Shown here piece after piece: positions 45,721-55,321 of a DNA stretch of 64,000 nt (positions are counted from its first letter, which is position 1; every line of letters begins with the position of its first letter). This DNA comes from Aphrophora alni (Eukaryota > Arthropoda > Insecta > Hemiptera > Aphrophoridae): positions 97,449,291 to 97,513,290 of the forward strand of contig OY740773.1 in assembly GCA_963513935.1 (NCBI GenBank), given 5' to 3'. A program made the position numbers and the translations under genes. The notes below the pieces were generated by a model. It saw only the letters and a list, made by a program, of their open reading frames with translations, was not told the DNA's origin and did no database searches.

Positions 45721-46008
45721 ACCTCAGGGGCTCACTCATAGTGAGTGCGGGTGTAGCGAACTCGAGGACTCTAGCTGGATCAACACCTTTCTTCATGTAG
45801 TCTTGGGGTTAGATCCCTCTCTTTAGTCTTTCCTTTCAGGTTTCTCTTGACCAACTCTTGTTCTCTTGCGACTCTGACACTATTAGGTACTCGAGGGCTG
45901 GGGGGTCTTTATTTTATGATCTTTTCTTCTTTTTATTTTATTTTTTTATAAGGCGATGAAGACCGAAAGGTTTTTCACCTTTAAACAACAAGGGGAAAAA
46001 TCTAATGA
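45721..46008 (+). mobile_element. SINE-like family A, most complete copy (copy 9)
   Basis: About 288 bp, in order: an imperfect hairpin GCTCACTCATAGTGAGTGCG; a box usually GGCAATCCCGAGG (here TAGCGAACTCGAGG); CTAGCTGGATCAACACC, a possible A box; GTCTTGGGGTTAGATCCCTC, where GGTTAGATCCC resembles a pol III B box (GGTTCGANNCC); TTGACCAACTCTTGTTCTCT; CGACTCTGACACTATTAG; GTACTCGAGGGCTGGGGGGT; a T/C-rich stretch TTTATTTTATGATCTTTTCT; ATAAGGCGATGAAGACCGAA; AGGTTTTTCACCTTTAAACA; and ACAAGGGGAAAAA. No ORF. The boxes suggest a tRNA-related SINE, which needs LINE enzymes to move. Alternatively it is a MITE-type element, but I see no terminal inverted repeats. Confidence 0.85.
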
Positions 46009-46109
46009 TTTTTGTCAAATTTTGTTTTAATGAAGTCTCCGAAACAATACGTATTGGTTGCCTTCTCTCATAAACATGTCCTATTAAATTTATATATTTT
46101 TTGAAAATC

Positions 46110-46475
46110 AGTCTAAATGGTTCTTTTTAGGGTCCGTCTGTAAAACTAAATCTTGTCTAACTGGCTGTAAGTCGCAACTAGTCTACACAGACAGACAAGA
46201 CGATAAATCCTATATATTTCAAACTTTGTATTTATAAGCTTCGTGTTGTCCCACAAATAGAAAAAAATATTACGATACAAAAAAAAATGACTTAGGGGTA
46301 GTTAAGAGGAAAACTGTGGAATAAATCAATTTGTTTTAAATATTATGTGTAGGGGTATCAAATAAAACCAAAAATTATTCTGATTACGAATATGTATGTT
46401 TATTTGACGAAAAAATAAAATGTTGGGCATATTTAAAATGTCAAATATCTGCCCCTTCTCTCCTCTAACTTGATC

Positions 46476-46530
<55 letters not shown>

Positions 46531-46925
46531 ATTATTTGAGTTTAAGTTAAAATACAGTGCGAAATCATATATTATAATTTTTTATGACTAATGCAACTTA
46601 ATTTAACTACACAATGAGAAATGCGTAGCGTTTAAGTTTTAAAAGTAGTTTTTGTGAGACGTGAGACAAACAATTCAATAGCGATTAAAGATGGATTGGA
46701 TTTTCATTGAATTATCTTTATTAGGGGCTGTAGGTTAAACCAAGGACTCATAATTTTATGCGTGTCTGGAAGTCGCAACCATTATTTATTTGACGAATAA
46801 ATTTATATTTTGGCGCTAGAATGCTTAAAAGACTTCAATTTTATAAAAATAACTGTCCCTAAATTTTTCCAAGTCCCTAAGGACCCTAAGTCGTGTGGTT
46901 TTAGTACACACTTGACCTTTTTTTT
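46110..46925 (-). mobile_element. Family B dispersed repeat, fullest copy, broken by a 51-base poly(A)
   Basis: Minus strand order: GTGTACTAAAACCACACGAC, GAAGTCTTTTAAGC, GCGCCAAAATAT, TTATTCGTCAAATAAA, GGTTGCGACTTCCAGACACG, GAGTCCTTGGTTTAACC, TTTGTCTCACGTCTCACAAA, GTTAAATTAAGTTGCATTAG, ATATATGATTTCGCAC, T51, then TTTCGTCAAATAAACATACA, ATTCGTAATCAGAATAA, CTATTTGTGGGACAACACG, CGTCTTGTCTGTCTGTGTAG, GTTGCGACTTACAGCC. Some motifs (CGTCAAATAAA; GTTGCGACTT-CAG) occur twice, so the family has internal duplication. Other copies: 7895, 42565, 50765 and 51940. No coding capacity and no family I recognise. Confidence 0.75.
46479..46529 (+). repeat. Poly(A) run of 51 bases
   Basis: Uninterrupted A from 46479 to 46529. 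Such a long pure run decays quickly, so it is either a recent insertion or an assembly feature. A 68-codon minus frame starting with 18 Phe is an artefact of it. Confidence 0.95.
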
Positions 46926-47099
46926 TAGGTTTGGATTTGGGTTTGGAGATGAGCAAGTGAGAGAGTTTGTGCAATGTTTACACAGTTTTTTAAATTTTAA
47001 ATAGATAATAAAGTATGAATAATATTTTTCTATCACGATTAAAAATAATTCGTCATGATAACTCGTTGAGTTCTGGCGATGATTCCAAGAAATGAAAAT

Positions 47100-47460
47100 A
47101 TTCATTTTAAATTGTTTTAAATATAAAAAATGTTTGATAATTAAAAATGACCAGAAATATACTTGTGTCGTATATTATATCTTATTATACCCACAAAGTC
47201 TTTCTGACTGGGAGTAATTGTTTATGAAATGCACAAACTATGAGAGCAATTTCCTTACGTTAAAATAAAGAAATGAATTCTTTTTAACATACATAAAAAA
47301 ACGTTTAACCTACCCTATCTCGTAGGAGAAGGATTGAGGAAAGGTATTCCAAGTGCCAAGCTAAAAAGTTCTATCCATGATTCTACAGAGAATATTAGTA
47401 AAGAGTGCAGGACGTTAAGTATCCACGTGAGGGGAGAGATTAAAGACCTGGTCGGAAAAG
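47100..47460. other. No recognisable feature
   Basis: AT-rich up to 47280, then more balanced composition to 47460 with no long frame. Confidence 0.4.
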
Positions 47461-47464
47461 AATC

Positions 47465-47660
47465 CTGTCAGGAATAACTTGCGACAGATCTTACCCAGGT
47501 TGGGATCTTGACGTGCGAGAAGAAGGATGCTTGTTGCCTTACAAATACCTTGTCATTAAGTTTAAAGTGAACTTTGCTACGTGTAACGTCTTCTGCTGCC
47601 TTCCCCAAACTGATATAAGCTTGCAAAAGTGGCATGCTGATCCAACTCCCTACTGCCACT
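47465..47660 (-). pseudogene. Short open frame of coding-like composition, unidentified
   Basis: The 63-codon minus frame reads MAVGSWISMPLLQAYISLG, KAAEDVTRSKVHFKLNDKVF, VRQQASFFSHVKIPTWVRSV. GC is higher than the flanks and the composition looks like real protein, with charged and hydrophobic residues mixed. I do not recognise the family. The sequence just beyond it (47290-47460) is also GC-richer but has no continuing frame. It could be a fragment of a mobile-element ORF or a host exon; its right edge abuts a family A copy. Confidence 0.35.
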
Positions 47661-47671
47661 GAGCCTCTTGA

Positions 47672-48108
47672 ATAAACCTCTCGGTCATCATCGCCTTATA
47701 AAAATGGAAGAGAATAATATGTAACCCTGGAGGAACCCTATCAAGAGGTTGCAGTTTGATTACAATTGTTTCTTCTCAATCATGTTTTCCTTATACCTCC
47801 CCATTTTTAAACTCGCTATTCGATGTTCTTTTTTATAAATTGTACAAATAATATGAAATACAATATAGGAAGTCATTAATTAAAAGGCTTTACATTGCCA
47901 TTAAAAACATTATATTATATTTAAAGCTAGCACCAAAATCCCTAGCTCTCGAATACTCTAATAACGTCAGGGTAGGAAAGAATAAGATTTGGTTAAGAAA
48001 ATTGATAGAGAAGATGAAAAATAGGGATCTAACATAAGACAACATGACAAAGGTGTAAATCCAGTTTAGTCCCTCAGGTTTGCCAAGCCCCTGAAAGTGT
48101 ATACGACA
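47672..48108 (-). mobile_element. SINE-like family A, copy 10, split by ~220 bp
   Basis: Minus strand 48108-47935: GGCTTGGCAAACCTGAGGGAC, GTCATGTTGTCTTATGTTAG, ATCCCTATTTTTCATCTTCT, AACCAAATCTTATTCTTTCC, GACGTTATTAGAGTATTCGA, GAGCTAGGGATTTTGG. The family 3' segment TTATAAGGCGATGATGACCG, AGAGGTTTA is found at 47715-47672. The 220 bp between (47716-47934) is not part of the family, so it is a nested insertion or replaced DNA. Confidence 0.75.
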
Positions 48109-48109
48109 T

Positions 48110-48870
48110 TTTTTTCTGCTGACTTGAAATAGACGAGATGCAGGTATTATTGGTAATTAACTATTAAGCAGGTATGTTGGTAATTTCTAGAAATATATTA
48201 TATCAGGAAACAGACCGGATGTTGGACGTGCGTTAGGGACAACGGCCGTCTGTCTGTATTCGTCTATAACTGTATCGTCCCTTCCAAGAGAAGAGATTAA
48301 TATTGATGTAGAGTGAGCTACATCGTGTAGAGTCTAACGGCTAATGAAATATTCTAAGCCTTCAATCCAGAACCATACCAATGATTACGACAACTTTATA
48401 AATTTTAAAATTAATTCCAAAGTTTCTTTACACATGAGTCTTGATACCGAGCTATCGTTATCTTCTGTAGTGGGCCCTCTTCACCACTCAGTTTGATTCG
48501 TTACAACACCCTAGTAACGTTTTCCTAGTGGAGGTTTTATTATTTGTCTACTCCTTTCTAACTTGATAACATTAAATCCTAAATCCTAACACAGTCACAC
48601 CTGACCCAATTGGTCGTTAAGGACTTCATTTTATTCCATGATTTTCTTCCTTCATTTGCTTCCATCTCTATTGGTTTTCTCAAACTGTAGGTTTTCCAAG
48701 CTTCCTCAAACTTCTGAGTTCTTCTTCCAAAGTTTAGTCTCTATTTTTTTCTACATTTCTGGATTTATATTTTTTCTTCGTGCCAAAATTTCCTCGCTTT
48801 TATAATAATGTGCCATTTTACATATTTCTGTGTTTTGCAAAATAACGCTGATATTTTCAAAAAATCTGGG
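48110..48870. other. No recognisable feature
   Basis: Mixed composition. A short palindromic GAGTGAGCTACATCGTGTAG at 48311 is not convincing. No supported gene. Confidence 0.45.
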
Positions 48871-49450
48871 GGGAGGAGATTGTAATGATTGATTGATTGA
48901 TGGATTACAAGTCCTGGAACTGCGACCTATTGTGCAACTAAAACCTCCTCATTCAAGCTTAGCAGGTTAGTTTCCCTTACGAATAATAACTCTTCCAACG
49001 TTAGTTCCCCAGGAATTTGGAATCTAAAAACCTTTCGCCTCTTATTGGTCAGAACCTCACAATTGAAAATTATGTGGTTTGCTGTCTCCTCACCCCTCCC
49101 GCACAGTCTAGACACAGTTTCGCCCTGTAAGGTTCCTAACCTGTGCAAATGTACTCTGAGACCACAGTGTGACGTAATCAGTCTGAGTTGTCCCTTACTT
49201 CGAGTCATTATCGTCTTCTCAGGATTACCTGAGGGGATGTACTGAGGGAACTAATGATTTACTATGGCTGTGCCTCTTAAGGCTTCGCCATATTTGCTGA
49301 TGTTTTGTTAAACCCACTTATTTATGGCAATCTTGGCCTGTCCACGAATTTTCCTACATCTGGTTCAGGTCCTACAAACTCTGATGCAGCCCTCCTTTTA
49401 GCTAATTTATCCGCCATCTTCTTCCCCACAATTCCCTTATTGTAATGAAG
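48870..49450 (-). pseudogene. LINE relic: RNase H end and zinc-knuckle tail, (ATCA)n 3' end
   Basis: Minus strand 49450-49350 reads GIVGKKMADKLAKRRAASEF then VGPEPDVGKFVDRP, the end of a LINE RNase H domain (form: GN-KAD-LAR-GA). After stops, 49208-48927 is open for 93 codons: QLRLITSHCGLRVHLHRLGT, RLCGRGEETANHIIFNCEVL, with spacing x-RLC-x8-H-x4-C, so the first zinc-knuckle Cys is lost. The 3' end at 48880-48905 is ATCA repeats (minus strand). It resembles the LINE at 51.4-51.9 kb (shared SEFVGPEP / SPFVGPEP). Confidence 0.85.
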
Positions 49451-49940
49451 AAAGTTTTAAAAGCCTAAAAATTAGATAGTATAGAGCCATATAAGTATGT
49501 TACATAACCTAGAATAAAATTAACTGTTCTTTATTTTTTAATGATATCTCAATAAATAATGCCAGAACTTTTAAATATTTTTTTCTAAATTATCTTACCA
49601 CCCTATAATGATAAACAAGTGTATCGAATTTTAAATAAAAATATTGTTAGAATTACTTAAACACCAAAAGTCCTCATAACTTTTGCAAAGTACTTGATTT
49701 AGGAATATTAGGAGTCACAAATTCTAGATTAAATAGGGTTAATACAAATAAATTGTTTAATTTAAAACAAATACATTTTTGAATGTTTTAAGCATTTTAA
49801 ATTGATTTTACCTGAAAAACTATAATACTGTGCAATAAATTTAAAGCTGGTAAATATTATTGTAGGAAAATATTGACTTTGGACATTGTGTTTATCTCGG
49901 TTATTTTAAGGAGAAGGTGGTGTATGTAGGAGGGGGGCGT
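49451..49940. other. No recognisable feature
   Basis: AT-rich; nothing supported. Confidence 0.5.
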
Positions 49941-50053
49941 CCTTGTTGTTTAAAGACGAAAACCTCTGGGTCATCATCACCTTATAAAAAAGACAAAAAA
50001 CATAAAATAAAGACTCAACCCCTAAAATACTTTAATAGCGTTAGGGTCTGGCG
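49941..50053 (-). mobile_element. SINE-like family A, copy 11, 3' half
   Basis: Minus strand: AACGCTATTAAAGTATTTTA, GGGGTTGAGTCTTTATTTTA, TTATAAGGTGATGATGACCC, AGAGGTTTTCGTC, TTTAAACAACAAGG. The 5' half is missing. Confidence 0.82.
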
Positions 50054-50229
50054 TAGGGGTTGGCGAACCCATCGCCCAGTGGATTATCCACTGCAACCAG
50101 CCTCCTCAGATAACTGCTCTTCTGTTGTCCTGAGGTCTTTCCTATGACTTCCCACTGCTGTGCAGGTGTACCTTTCTGTCTACTATCTCTTCACCCGCCC
50201 TTTTCTTATGGTTCCTTTTTCAGCCTAAC

Positions 50230-50480
50230 CCTAAATGCAACTCCCGTCTGTGTACTACCTAACCGATCCTTACCTCACCACTCCTGTCTGTGTACTACCT
50301 AACCTAACTTAACCTCACCTTACTCTTATAACCGATGACTACTCCCGTCAGTGTAGTACATAACCTAACGTATCCTTACCTTACTCTTACATCCGATGCA
50401 ACTCCCGTCTGTGTACTACCTAACCTAACCTATCCTTACCTTACTCTTACAACCGATGTCCACTCCCGTCTGTCTACAGA
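50230..50480 (+). repeat. 60/61-bp minisatellite containing CCTAACCTAACC
   Basis: CTCCCGTCTGTGTACTACCT begins units at 50241, 50281, 50342, 50402 and 50463 (spacings 40, 61, 60, 61). Each full unit carries telomere-like CCTAACCTAA followed by TATCCTTACCTTACTCTTAC and ACCGATG. Confidence 0.9.
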
Positions 50481-50760
50481 CTCTCACTCCCTGCCTCCTA
50501 AGTCTCTTCAACATAATCCAACCACCTTTTTCTTGGTCATCCTCTAGGCCTCCTCTCTTCTTGGTGGCTTCAGTACTTTCTTGAGACCTCTCGTGTCATC
50601 CATCTTTTGGCTAATACGTATTATTTGTGTTCAAGTCACATTTTTATTTTGTTAACTGCAAGTTGATAGATTATTTCATCATTACTTACCTTGTAGTGGT
50701 TTGCTTGTAAACTTGTTTTACTTCTAACATGTATCATTGTGGAGGAACAATAATTTCCTC
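50481..50760. other. No recognisable feature
   Basis: GC-richer than average to 50610, then AT-rich; no supported element. Confidence 0.4.
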
Positions 50761-50764
50761 CCTT

Positions 50765-51310
50765 AACTACTTCTAGGTCATTTTTTTGTTACCGCTATAT
50801 TTTTCCTATATGTGGGACAATACAAAGAATGTAAATGCAAAATTTGTAAATTTGTAGGATTTATCGTCTTGTCTGTGTAGACAGGTTGCGACTTCCAGAC
50901 ATACGCGTGAAATTATAAGGATCTATGGTTTAACCAAAGGACCCCGATAAAGAGAAATCAATGAAAATGCAAACCATCGTGTAATGGTTATTGAATTGTT
51001 TGTCTAACATCTCAGAAAAACTGCTTTTATAACTTATAAGCTACGCATTGAATGGTTAAATTAGGTTGTATAAAATATAAGGTTAAATTAAGTTGTATTC
51101 GTCATACAAAAGAACTATAATATATGATTTCGCATTACAATGTAATTTCAGATTTGTAGCCTAAGACGTGTTCAAGTTAGTGATATCTGACACTTTAAAT
51201 TTGGGCTAACACCAATATATTAATTTTTTCGTTAAAAAAAAAATGCATGTTCGAATTCATAATAACTTCTAGCTTTATTTTATACCTCATACTACATAAT
51301 ATTTTTAAAA
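50765..51310 (+). mobile_element. Family B dispersed repeat
   Basis: GCTATATTTTTCCTATATGT then GGGACAA, GTCTTGTCTGTGTAGACAGG, TTGCGACTTCCAGACATACG, GTGAAATTATAAGGATC, TTTAACCAAAGGACCCCGAT, TTTGTCTAACATCTCAGAAA, GTTAAATTAAGTTGTATTCG, ATATATGATTTCGCA and finally AATTCATAATAACTTCTAGC. The block order is rotated relative to the 46-kb copy, consistent with the family having two repeated modules. Confidence 0.75.
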
Positions 51311-51323
51311 AAAAATCAATTCC

Positions 51324-51329
<6 letters not shown>

Positions 51330-51372
<43 letters not shown>
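51330..51372. repeat. (TA)n microsatellite at a LINE 3' end
   Basis: About 20 TA dinucleotides directly abutting the 3' end of the minus-strand LINE at 51373-51932. The position suggests the microsatellite is, or grew from, the LINE tail. Confidence 0.9.
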
Positions 51373-51374
<2 letters not shown>

Positions 51375-51932
51375 CGTTCTGGGCTGTGAAAGCCTCCTTC
51401 AGAGGCCTCACCGGCGTCGACCTAGCGATCTTTTGCCGCCCCAATTTCCTTCCTACATCCATTCAGTAATACCCGTCATCCTTATGAAGGAACAGATACT
51501 ACCGATAGGGTTGTCTAGGATGGTTTCCATCTCTTTCCCCGGAGGGCCTAGAGAGTATAGCCTGTCTCGTCCTAACGCCTCACACTCTAAAAGAATGTGT
51601 TCTGCGGACTCTTCAGCCAAACCACATTTCCTGCAAGTATTATCTGCAGCAATCCCTATCCTGTGTAGATGTTTTCTGAGGTGACAGTGGCTCGTTAAGA
51701 GCCCAACCACCCACCTCATGTTATCCCTTCTGAGAGAGATGAGTTGTTCCGCATGTTTCTTGCTTGGTCTAAATAACCGTTTAGCAAGTCTACTAGTGGT
51801 TGAATTCGTCCAGGCCCTGTTCATCCCCTCCCGTATCCACGTATCAACCGCTGCCCTGGCATGTCCATAGGAGATTCCGAACACCGGTTCCGGGCCCACG
51901 AAAGGGGATTCTGAACCTGACCTGGCTAAACT
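51373..51932 (-). pseudogene. LINE relic: RNase H end and intact zinc-knuckle C-terminus
   Basis: Minus strand frame, open from about 51930 to the stop at 51453 (about 158 codons): ARSGSESPFVGPEPVFGISY, GHARAAVDTWIREGMNRAWT, RLAKRLFRPSKKHAEQLISL, RRDNMRWVVGLLTSHCHLRK, HLHRIGIAADNTCRKCGLAE, ESAEHILLECEALG. The zinc-knuckle spacing CRKC-x8-H-x4-C is complete. This is the C-terminus of an RNase H-bearing LINE polyprotein. GC is much higher than the surroundings and the frame is clean, so it is younger than the other LINE relics here. The copy is 5'-truncated at about 51932, where family B begins; the 3' UTR is only about 80 bp. Confidence 0.88.
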
Positions 51933-51939
51933 TAACTAC

Positions 51940-52115
51940 TCCAAGGTATTTTTTTGTTATCGCTATATTTTTCCTATATGTGGGACAAACATGTAAATGC
52001 AAAGTTTGAAATATTTCATTTATTGTCTTGTCTGTGTAGACTGTTTGCGACTTACAGACAGACACGCGCGTGAAATTATAAGGGTTCTTGGTTTTATCCA
52101 CGGACCCTAAAACAA
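51940..52115 (+). mobile_element. Family B dispersed repeat, fragment
   Basis: GCTATATTTTTCCTATATGT then GGGACAAAC, TTATTGTCTTGTCTGTGTAG, TTTGCGACTTACAGACAGAC, GCGTGAAATTATAAGGGTTC, TTGGTTTTATCCACGGACCC. Ends after the last landmark. Confidence 0.78.
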
Positions 52116-52229
52116 TTTAGAAGATAGTGACTTTTAAGAAGATGCTCTCTGAAACGTCATCTTGAAGAGTTAAGTGTTCAGTAACGAAGAATAATAATTT
52201 TATTTATTAATTTATTGAAAATATAAATT

Positions 52230-52900
52230 GTAGGTAAAGTTTGGTAATGACAAAAAATTATATGACCTCGGGAAACCGAAAAAAAGTTTCAAAATGGCGT
52301 ATTTCCGTTGTCGTTGTAGTCTGTACGTAAGCTCGAAATAAAATTTGCTACAGAAGACTATAGTATGTTTATATAGAACTGTATTGAAATTCAGAAAAAA
52401 CAATTGTAAAAGTTAAAATGGCGGCAATTTTAAATAGTTTTTGTTCATATTTTGCGTGTCATTCAAATTATAACACATTAAATTATATAAAACTTTGGTG
52501 ATTTCAATTCTGCATGTAACGGTACCAACACCACATCTCTACGATGATAAAAGGCGTACTTATTGTGAAAAATGTATTTTCAAATCTTGACTTCTAAAGA
52601 AAATGTGATATTCCTATAGTCACAAGTCCTTCTGACACGAGCGAAGCGAGTGGAGACCTTCACAGATCTACGAGGCTTGTTGGTTTAACCGGCTTTAAGA
52701 CAGTGATAGAAACAATTACGAGGTTCAAAAAACCTGTGTAACAACTACTTTGAACTAATTTCCCTTACTGGGTAAGACACCTTCCAATACAATTTAACAT
52801 TCTCTACAAGGCCTAAGAGAGGTTACATTTAGGGGATCTGCTTGTAATACATTGTAGGATTGGGTAAGTACCACAATAGCGCCCATCAAATTGTTTTGCT
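52230..52900. mobile_element. Family E dispersed repeat, longest copy
   Basis: Matches 10835-11262 across its first 460 bp, 12940-13030 across 52710-52785, and 19095-19185 across 52787-52875, so this copy joins parts that are separate elsewhere. Landmarks: GTTTGGTAATGAC, AAAATGGCGGCAATTTTAAA, TGCATGTAACGGTACCAACA, ACACGAGCGAAGCGAGTGGA, GGTTCAAAAAACCTGTGTAA, CAAGGCCTAAGAGAGG. No coding potential. Confidence 0.6.
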
Positions 52901-54360
52901 GATGTATGACTTTAGAGAAGTTGTGGTGGTCGAAAATACCATACTTCGGTTTGGGAAGTTGTTAAAATGATCCTGGGGTTAGGTGTTTGTATTCTGTCGG
53001 GATGTTAGGTTAGGTACAGTGTTTCGTTGCTTTTCAAGTTTACTGCTGCGTACATTTTAAACTTGTGATTCTGGTAAATAGTTTAATAGTTTATATTGAT
53101 AAATATTCAAAAATAAAATAAGCTATTGTGAATTACGCATGACAGACAATCGTTAGGTTAGGTTAGGTTATCCTTCTCCATAGGTCTCTCTGTAAAAGGT
53201 AAAGAAACAAAATATTTAGTTTTTCTAAGAAGTAAAATTACATTAAAACATTTACAGAAAATGTTTATTTTAAATTCAAAATGGCGAGTTTAAAGTTTGT
53301 TTAAACGTTAACTTATATTTTTGATGGGTTACAAATCAATTCAGGAAGTTTAAAGAAACAAAAAATTCTGTATAACATATGTCCGGAAATGCATTCTTTG
53401 GCGTTAATCTTATTTCCTTAAATCCCTCTTAACCAACACTTGTTCTCTTACGACATAGTTATTCAAAACTGTTAAATTCTAAGCTGGAAATACCAGATTT
53501 CCTTAATGTTGAGGATTTTATAACATCATAATACGAAACAAACAAATCTTTTACAAATTAGTAACTTTCACAAAGGATAATTATTTTCTTTTACATTTCT
53601 CTCGCCATTTTTGTACGTCTACAGTTGAGCTCGTATTTGTTCACAGCATCCCTTACGCAATACATCCTTTGCTTTCTTGTTTATCCTCAGTCAAAATAAT
53701 GTAAAACCTTAGATAAAAACGTAATTAATCGTCACTTTAACAACAGATGCAGTTTTATTTCTCAGATAACTTTCGTACTCTTTCCAAATCTTTAGCAAAA
53801 AGTAACTAGGTCATTCTGTTTCTGCAACTAAAAGATGCTGCGACAGACAAAAAAGAAGGGAGAAATGTGCGAGAAAATAATACAACATTCTTTGTGAATA
53901 TTACTAATTTGTAAAAGATTCGTTTGTTTTGTGTTATGGTGGGTAGTACATTCGACCCTAACCTAATCTAAGCTAACCTAACCAAACCTAATCTAACCAT
54001 AACCCTCAACATTTAAGAAAATTATGAAAGAAAAAAATGGAAAACTATACAATTACAGTATTATTTATTATGAGAACTCATGAAAAACAAAAACTTTCCT
54101 AGTATTCTTAAATTCGTGAGAATTACTTTGTTTCAACAAATATGTTAGGTTATGATATAGAATAAAAACATCATTGAACTTTTGTTAGAGAAAACTATCT
54201 TGTAAATCCAAATTTCGTATTAAGTTAACATTTTTTGAGATATGCAGGCTCAAATATTGCAAATGGAAGTAGACTAATTTTGAAATGAATATGTATAAAT
54301 AAGTAATCATTTGTTGAGTTGTTAAAAAATGTAATGATTTACAGTACATTTTTTTAGTTA
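52901..54360. other. No gene; short SINE-like scrap and telomere-like patches
   Basis: GGTTAGGTTAGGTTA at 53154-53169 and degenerate CCTAACCTAATCTAAGCTAA then CCTAACCAAACC at 53958-54000 are interstitial telomere-like patches. TTAAATCCCTCTTAACCAAC then ACTTGTTCTCTTACGAC at 53420-53453 resembles the middle of SINE-like family A. Otherwise AT-rich with no supported gene. Confidence 0.5.
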
Positions 54361-54365
54361 ATATC

Positions 54366-54420
54366 ACTGTAATGTTACTTTAAAAAAAAAAAAAAAAAAA
54401 AAAAAAACTGTAATGTTACT
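54366..54420 (+). mobile_element. Poly(A)-only insertion flanked by a 14-bp target duplication
   Basis: ACTGTAATGTTACT occupies 54366-54379 and again 54407-54420. Between them are only TT and A25 (the 26th A, at 54407, can belong to the duplication). This is the expected product of target-primed reverse transcription that copied nothing but the poly(A) tail. Other explanations, such as slippage, do not account for the exact 14-bp flanking duplication. Confidence 0.85.
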
Positions 54421-54624
54421 GTATATTTTGTCAAGTTAACATTATTTTATATATTCGGGAATTTTTCTAATTTTGTAACGATTACACATATTATTATAAT
54501 GTTTTCTAAAGAGGTTAAAAGGATACTATCTAAATGAATACAAAATTTGGAATTGATAGCTAAATTTTTTTTTTTAATATGAGTTTTTTTAGAAGATACA
54601 TATATTTTTTTTAAGACCTCTCTA

Positions 54625-54838
54625 TCCATCAATCCTTTATAAAAAAGAAAGAAACAAAATAAAGCCCCTAGCCCTCTTTATACTCCTAATAGCTTCATGG
54701 TTGGAAAAGAAGCAGAATTGGTCAAGAGAGACCTGATATGAAAGGTAAAAGGGAGGGATATAATACAAGACTACATAAACAAGTGTAAATCCAGCTTCAT
54801 CCCTCGGGATTGCTATGCTCGTACTCATCGTAAGGACG
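54625..54838 (-). mobile_element. SINE-like family A, copy 12
   Basis: Minus strand: TTACGATGAGTACGAGCATA, GCAATCCCGAGGGATGAAGC, TGGATTTACACTTGTTTATG, TAGTCTTGTATTATATCCCTC, TTGACCAATTCTGCTTCTTT, GAAGCTATTAGGAGTATAAA, GGGCTAGGGGCTTTATTTTG, TTTATAAAGGATTGATGGA. The B-box-like site is mutated (GTATTATATCCC). Confidence 0.83.
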
Positions 54839-54839
54839 C

Positions 54840-55115
54840 ATTACTGGACTTATGTTATAAGGCACTTTTGTTAATTTAAACAACCCAAAATCGATATGTA
54901 TTATCAAAAATTATAAGTTAACATTTAAAATATATTTTGCAATGAAAATTAATATCTGTAATTTTTTCTCCGTAGTTTTATTTCTAAAATAAAAAGCTAA
55001 AGTATTATTTTAAATTGTTACAGAGACAGAAAAGGTTGCCTAATTTAAGTACATTTAGGGGACTTTTCGCCTAGATAGATCATATTATATTGTGTGTATA
55101 ATTATATAAGATTCG
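54840..55115. other. No recognisable feature
   Basis: AT-rich spacer between two oppositely oriented family A copies. Confidence 0.5.
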
Positions 55116-55117
55116 CA

Positions 55118-55321
55118 CCGTTAGGGGTTTATTATTGTGGGTGCGGGTTGTGACAACCCCGAGGGCCCTTAGTTGGATCTGTGTGTTTGAGTTAGATCCC
55201 TTTCTATTTCCTATCAGGTCTCTCTTGAACAACTCTTGTTTTCCGATCCTGAAGCTATTAGTGTATTTTAGGGCTAGGGAACTTTTTTTTTCGTATTTTT
55301 GTAAAGCGATAATGACTGAAA

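Noticed and set aside
46326..46532. Minus frame beginning with 18 Phe
   Set aside because: Translation of the poly(T) complement of the A51 run.
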